9,320 nt of DNA. It comes from Kiritimatiellia bacterium. GTDB lineage: Bacteria > Verrucomicrobiota > Kiritimatiellia > UBA8416 > JABMPJ01. Of the stretch, positions 7,001 through 9,320 are shown piece after piece; position 1 is the first letter of the stretch; the number at the start of each line of letters is the position of its first letter. A program made the translations under genes and the position numbers. The notes under the pieces are model-generated. The model saw only the letters and a program-made list of their open reading frames with translations, ran no database searches and had not been told where the DNA came from. The DNA lies in the NCBI GenBank assembly GCA_029939545.1, contig JAOZSS010000087.1, positions 1 to 9,320 of the forward strand, read 5' to 3'.

Positions 7001-7193
7001 GTTCCTGCCTATGGCACTTTCCACAGGAGTGGGCGCGGAGGTCCAGCGCCCCCTCGCCACCGTAGTCATCGGCGGCGTGATCACCTCAACGATCCTCACG
7101 CTGCTCGTATTGCCGGTGCTTTACCAGTGGTTTACTGGTCGTGTGCATGCTGAATCGACACCAGTACATGACACGAAAGGTGTCATCAAATGA
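4062..7193 (+). CDS. czcA: RND heavy-metal efflux pump, CzcA family (complete)
   Basis: This 1,043-residue inner-membrane pump has the full family length, with TM1 near the N-terminus (LLILMLFVMVSALGLL), two large periplasmic domains and a second set of six helices. It should export metal against proton entry. TM4 holds DFGIIIDGSVVMTEAN, in which Asp396, Asp402 and Glu409 match CzcA Asp402, Asp408 and Glu415, the charged residues needed for proton-driven divalent metal export. By eye, the three CusA methionines that carry Cu(I) (Met573, Met623, Met672) become Asn568, Leu620 and Glu670. Both points favour Zn/Cd/Co over Cu/Ag. The C-terminal half includes VGFIALSGIAVLNG and VGAEVQRPLATVV. AAAGGAG (4049-4055) is a strong ribosome site 6 bases before the ATG. 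The stop codon overlaps the ATPase start (ATGA). Exact metal preference is not settled by sequence. Confidence 0.97.
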   Translation: MLAKLVDFSLKNRLLILMLFVMVSALGLLRLSTLPVDAFPDTTPVQVQINTVAPALNPEEIEQQITLPVELSIGGLPGLVNVRSVSKFGFSQVVATFDDTTQITDARQYVFERSNAVELPDGIERPQLGPIATGLGEIFHYVVRSDNPNRTLEELRTLHDWVIKPELRKVPGVAEVNSWGGEVRQYHVVISPVALLKFDLTLDQVFEALEKNNANVGGGLITAAGVSQMVHGLGRVTSIEQIENIVVASHSGGPVYIRDIAEEVKIDREIRRGAVTANGEGEVVLGLAFMLMGGNAQAVTENLKTQLDQVRPALPSDVIIDVVYDRTELTDSVIGTVKHNLLMGAVLVILALFLLLGNLRAGLLVAIVIPLAMMFAVLGMHEFAIAASLLSLGALDFGIIIDGSVVMTEANLRNLTQRTRQLGRPLSPAERLQTIAESARQVARPIAFGIGIILIVFLPILTLEGIEGKMFRPMAWTFIFALFGALMIALTLSPVLSYYFLPRRPKPAAGIVERGFLRIYSFVLSRAMKARKVVLMVVLVLLALTGWQATRLGSEFLPRLSEGALVINTIRLAGISIEESTAYNSRIEQLLKKNFPDEVRHIWSRIGTAEVATDPMGTELTDIFISLKPRDEWTRADSQAELAAAMQEEVSDLPGLNMVFTQPIEMRLNEMISGIRTDIGIKIYGDDFEELVRISDDVQSVLLEIPGASDIAVDQLTGQPTLQVRVDQQALARNGVSARHVLEFVEAVGGRTVGEVFEGQRQFDLVARLPDEHRRDPDVLADIIIPTESGQHLPLRTLAAVETTDGFATINREWGRRLIRVQCNIAGRDVASFIDEAKQRISEEVSMPDGYVVEWGGQFENLERAQHRLMLVVPATLLLVFLLLFFSMKNLRDVLLIYTGIPFALIGGVFALWLRDIPFSVSAAVGFIALSGIAVLNGQILVVAIRSFLSEGQAMGEAVINAAHQRLKPVLATAVTDAVGFLPMALSTGVGAEVQRPLATVVIGGVITSTILTLLVLPVLYQWFTGRVHAESTPVHDTKGVIK
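7168..7186 (+). promoter_or_regulatory. hairpin presenting the ATPase ribosome site
   Basis: ATGACAC (7168-7174) and GTGTCAT (7180-7186) form a perfect 7-bp stem around the 5-base loop GAAAG. The likely Shine-Dalgarno sequence of the ATPase, GAAAGG (7175-7180), fills this loop, and the ATG follows at 7190. Ribosomes finishing the RND gene would melt the stem, so it may tie ATPase translation to that of the pump. The structure is seen in sequence; the effect is inferred. Confidence 0.4.
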
Positions 7194-9320
7194 CACAGAG
7201 TCAGGAATACAGGATAGAGGGAATGGACTGCGCCGAAGAGGTCGCAGCCCTGAAGAGCGCCCTCAAAGACGTTCCGGGCATAGCCGAATTGCGGTTTGAC
7301 GTACTGAACGGAAAGATGACGGTTCTCTGCGCACCGACTGGGTGTGAGGCGGACGCCGTTGTCTCTGCGGTCGCTTCAACGGGAATGCGAGCCGTCCTCT
7401 GGAATTTCCGTGGCGACGAGGGCGATTCATCCTTCTGGCAGCGACGAGGGCGCAGCATCTTGACTGCCGCCAGCGGTCTCTTTACAACCGTCGGACTTGT
7501 CCTGCATGGGGTACTGCACGGGAGCCTGCTGCATGCTCTCGTCGGTGGTGGAAGCGAAAACCACATATTTCCCATCAGCGTGGCGCTGCTTTACGGCGCC
7601 GGGGTTGTGACGGGGGCATGGTTTGTTCTCCCCAAGGCCCTTTCCTCCGCGCGACGCCTGCGTCCTGACATGAACCTACTGATGACCGTTGCCGTCATCG
7701 GTGCCGTTGCGATTGGCGAATGGTTTGAGGCCGCAGCGGTAGCGTTTCTCTTCTCTCTATCCCTCGTTCTTGAATCCTGGAGCGTCGGACGCGCTCGGCA
7801 TGCCATCAGCAAATTGATGGATCTTTCACCGACAACAGCCCGTTACATCTGCCCCAATGATGGGGACATCATGGAGAAGCCCGTAGAGGAAGTCCCGTTG
7901 GATGTCACCGTTCTGGTAAGGCCGGGTGAGAAGGTACCGCTTGATGGTATAGTGACAAAGGGTGAGACGAGCATCAACCAGGCCCCGATCACAGGGGAAT
8001 CGGTCCCTGTCGGGAAGAGCGAAGGTGACGAGGTCTTCGCGGGTACGATCAACGAAGAAGGCGCTTTTGAGTTCAAGTGTACGAAGGTTGCGAGTGACTC
8101 CACGCTTGCTCGCATTATCCACATGGTCGAGGACGCGCAATCGCGGCGGGCAGCATCAGAGCAATGGGTTGAGAAGTTCGCACGGTACTACACCCCCGCC
8201 ATGATGCTTCTTGCCCTCACCGTCGCGGTACTGCCGCCACTGTTCGGCGGCAGTTGGTCACAGTGGCTCTATCAGGCTCTTGTCATGCTCGTGATTGCGT
8301 GTCCGTGTGCGCTTGTCATATCCACACCCGTGAGTATCGTGGCCGGATTGGCATCGGCGGCCCGTGCGGGCGTACTCATCAAGGGCGGGGTCTTCCTGGA
8401 ACTGCCTGCCAAACTCCGGGCTCTCGCTCTCGACAAGACCGGGACCCTCACCTACGGAACGCCAGAGGTCCAGAGCGTCCATGCTTTCAACGGCCATACG
8501 GAAGAGGAAGTGCTGTCGCGGGCAGCTTCGCTTGAGTCTGAAAGTGGACACCCCATTGCCCGCGCCATTCTGCGGGAAGCTGGGCGGCGCGGAATCGTCG
8601 CGCCCGGTGCAGATGGCCTGCGCGATATCCCGGGCAAAGGAACCGAAGCCCTGATTGACGGTAAGAGTTACTGGATCGGGAGCCTCCGTTTCATGCACGA
8701 GAAGGGCGCGGAGACACCCGATGTGCATGCGATGGCGATCGGTATTGAAGATGCCGCACATACACTCGTTGCCTTGGGTTCGGATTCCCACATTTGCGGT
8801 CTCATTGGCATCTCGGACCGTGTGCGTGAAGCGGCGGCAGTATCTGTGAAGGCCATGCAGCAAATTGGAGTCGAGCACATTGTGATGCTGACGGGCGACA
8901 ATCGGGCGACCGCGGCGGCGGTGGCCGAAGCAACAGGCATCACGGAGTATCAGGCTGAGATGCTGCCGGAGGATAAGGTCGCCGCGGTCGAGACGTTGGT
9001 CGAGAAGTACGGGCACGTCGCGATGATTGGCGATGGCGTCAACGACGCTCCCGCGATGGCCGTCTCCTCTCTAGGCATCGCCATGGGCGCGGCGGGCACG
9101 GACGCGGCAATCGAGACCGCGGACATTGCCCTGATGTCCGACGACCTGTCGCGCATTCCCTGGCTGATCCATCATTCCCGGGCCGTGATGCGTATCATTC
9201 GTCAGAACATCGGCTTCGCCCTGGGCGTCAAAGCTCTCTTCATGGTTCTGGCCCTTGCTGGCGTGGCCACACTCTGGATGGCCATTGCCGCCGACATGGG
9301 CGCGTCCCTGCTGGTGATCG
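7190..9320 (+). CDS. zntA: P1B-2-type heavy-metal ATPase, ZntA/CadA family (3' cut by window edge)
   Basis: This ATP-driven pump should move Zn, Cd or Pb out of the cytoplasm. Its 710 visible residues are nearly the whole protein (ZntA is 732). In order: an N-terminal HMA-like domain (1-72, with GMDCAEE), TM1-TM4, the actuator TGE (268-270), TM6 with the metal motif Cys371-Pro-Cys373, the phosphorylated Asp415 in DKTGT, the nucleotide-domain SGHP (452-455; SEHP is also common), TGDN, GDGVNDAP (from 614), then Lys681 in TM7 and Asp702 in TM8. CPC with this Lys and Asp marks the P1B-2 class and separates it from Cu-type CopA. In the HMA domain the second Cys of the usual CxxC is Glu17. The loop after TM1 has His106, His110, His115 and His125. 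The ATG overlaps the RND stop by four bases, with GAAAGG as ribosome site, so the two are translationally coupled. Confidence 0.95.
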   Translation, partial: MTQSQEYRIEGMDCAEEVAALKSALKDVPGIAELRFDVLNGKMTVLCAPTGCEADAVVSAVASTGMRAVLWNFRGDEGDSSFWQRRGRSILTAASGLFTTVGLVLHGVLHGSLLHALVGGGSENHIFPISVALLYGAGVVTGAWFVLPKALSSARRLRPDMNLLMTVAVIGAVAIGEWFEAAAVAFLFSLSLVLESWSVGRARHAISKLMDLSPTTARYICPNDGDIMEKPVEEVPLDVTVLVRPGEKVPLDGIVTKGETSINQAPITGESVPVGKSEGDEVFAGTINEEGAFEFKCTKVASDSTLARIIHMVEDAQSRRAASEQWVEKFARYYTPAMMLLALTVAVLPPLFGGSWSQWLYQALVMLVIACPCALVISTPVSIVAGLASAARAGVLIKGGVFLELPAKLRALALDKTGTLTYGTPEVQSVHAFNGHTEEEVLSRAASLESESGHPIARAILREAGRRGIVAPGADGLRDIPGKGTEALIDGKSYWIGSLRFMHEKGAETPDVHAMAIGIEDAAHTLVALGSDSHICGLIGISDRVREAAAVSVKAMQQIGVEHIVMLTGDNRATAAAVAEATGITEYQAEMLPEDKVAAVETLVEKYGHVAMIGDGVNDAPAMAVSSLGIAMGAAGTDAAIETADIALMSDDLSRIPWLIHHSRAVMRIIRQNIGFALGVKALFMVLALAGVATLWMAIAADMGASLLVI

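Noticed and set aside
4062..7193. CusA (copper/silver) assignment for the complete RND pump
   Set aside because: The three copper-carrying methionines are absent by eye alignment, and TM4 has the Asp/Asp/Glu set of CzcA.
8258..9016. 252-codon open frame on the - strand
   Set aside because: It lies antisense to the catalytic core of the P-type ATPase, whose motifs are all intact; no recognisable protein features.
7190..9320. Copper-type (CopA, P1B-1) assignment for the ATPase
   Set aside because: The CPC motif is shared, but the Lys in TM7 and Asp in TM8 and the CPCALVIST context are those of the Zn/Cd/Pb class.

Overview
The window comes from a Gram-negative bacterium of moderately high GC content. 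The signs are two RND-type heavy-metal pumps, a lipid-anchored periplasmic adaptor and a second periplasm-facing lipoprotein. I cannot name the phylum from the sequence alone. All real genes lie on the + strand and are tightly packed. I see no rRNA, tRNA, CRISPR array, insertion sequence or integration site.

Region 1 (1-1834) is the tail of an upstream metal-efflux operon. It holds the C-terminal third of a CzcA/CusA-type RND pump (cut by the window edge), a PII-like protein of the divergent group known to sit beside heavy-metal RND genes (PII-NG), and a 90-residue lipoprotein I do not recognise. A weak terminator-like hairpin overlaps the end of the lipoprotein gene.

Region 2 (1835-9320) is a self-contained metal-resistance cluster. 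It has an ArsR/SmtB repressor with the complete CadC cysteine set plus the SmtB alpha5 Zn set, and an RND periplasmic adaptor (CusB/CzcB type) whose N-terminus carries Cys/His repeats. These are followed by a full-length CzcA-type RND pump and a P1B-2 (ZntA/CadA-type) ATPase that starts inside the pump's stop codon and runs off the window. A perfect 15-bp repeat lies once in front of the repressor and once in front of the adaptor. This is what one expects if the repressor controls both itself and the efflux genes.

How they fit together: the ATPase should move divalent metal (Zn, Cd, Pb, possibly Co) from cytoplasm to periplasm. The Cys/His repeats of the adaptor could capture it there, and the RND pump would expel it through an outer-membrane channel. 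No outer-membrane factor gene lies in the window, so the channel must be encoded elsewhere, perhaps upstream with the first pump. Residue comparison argues for divalent metals rather than Cu(I)/Ag(I) for the downstream pump and, on limited evidence, for the upstream one.
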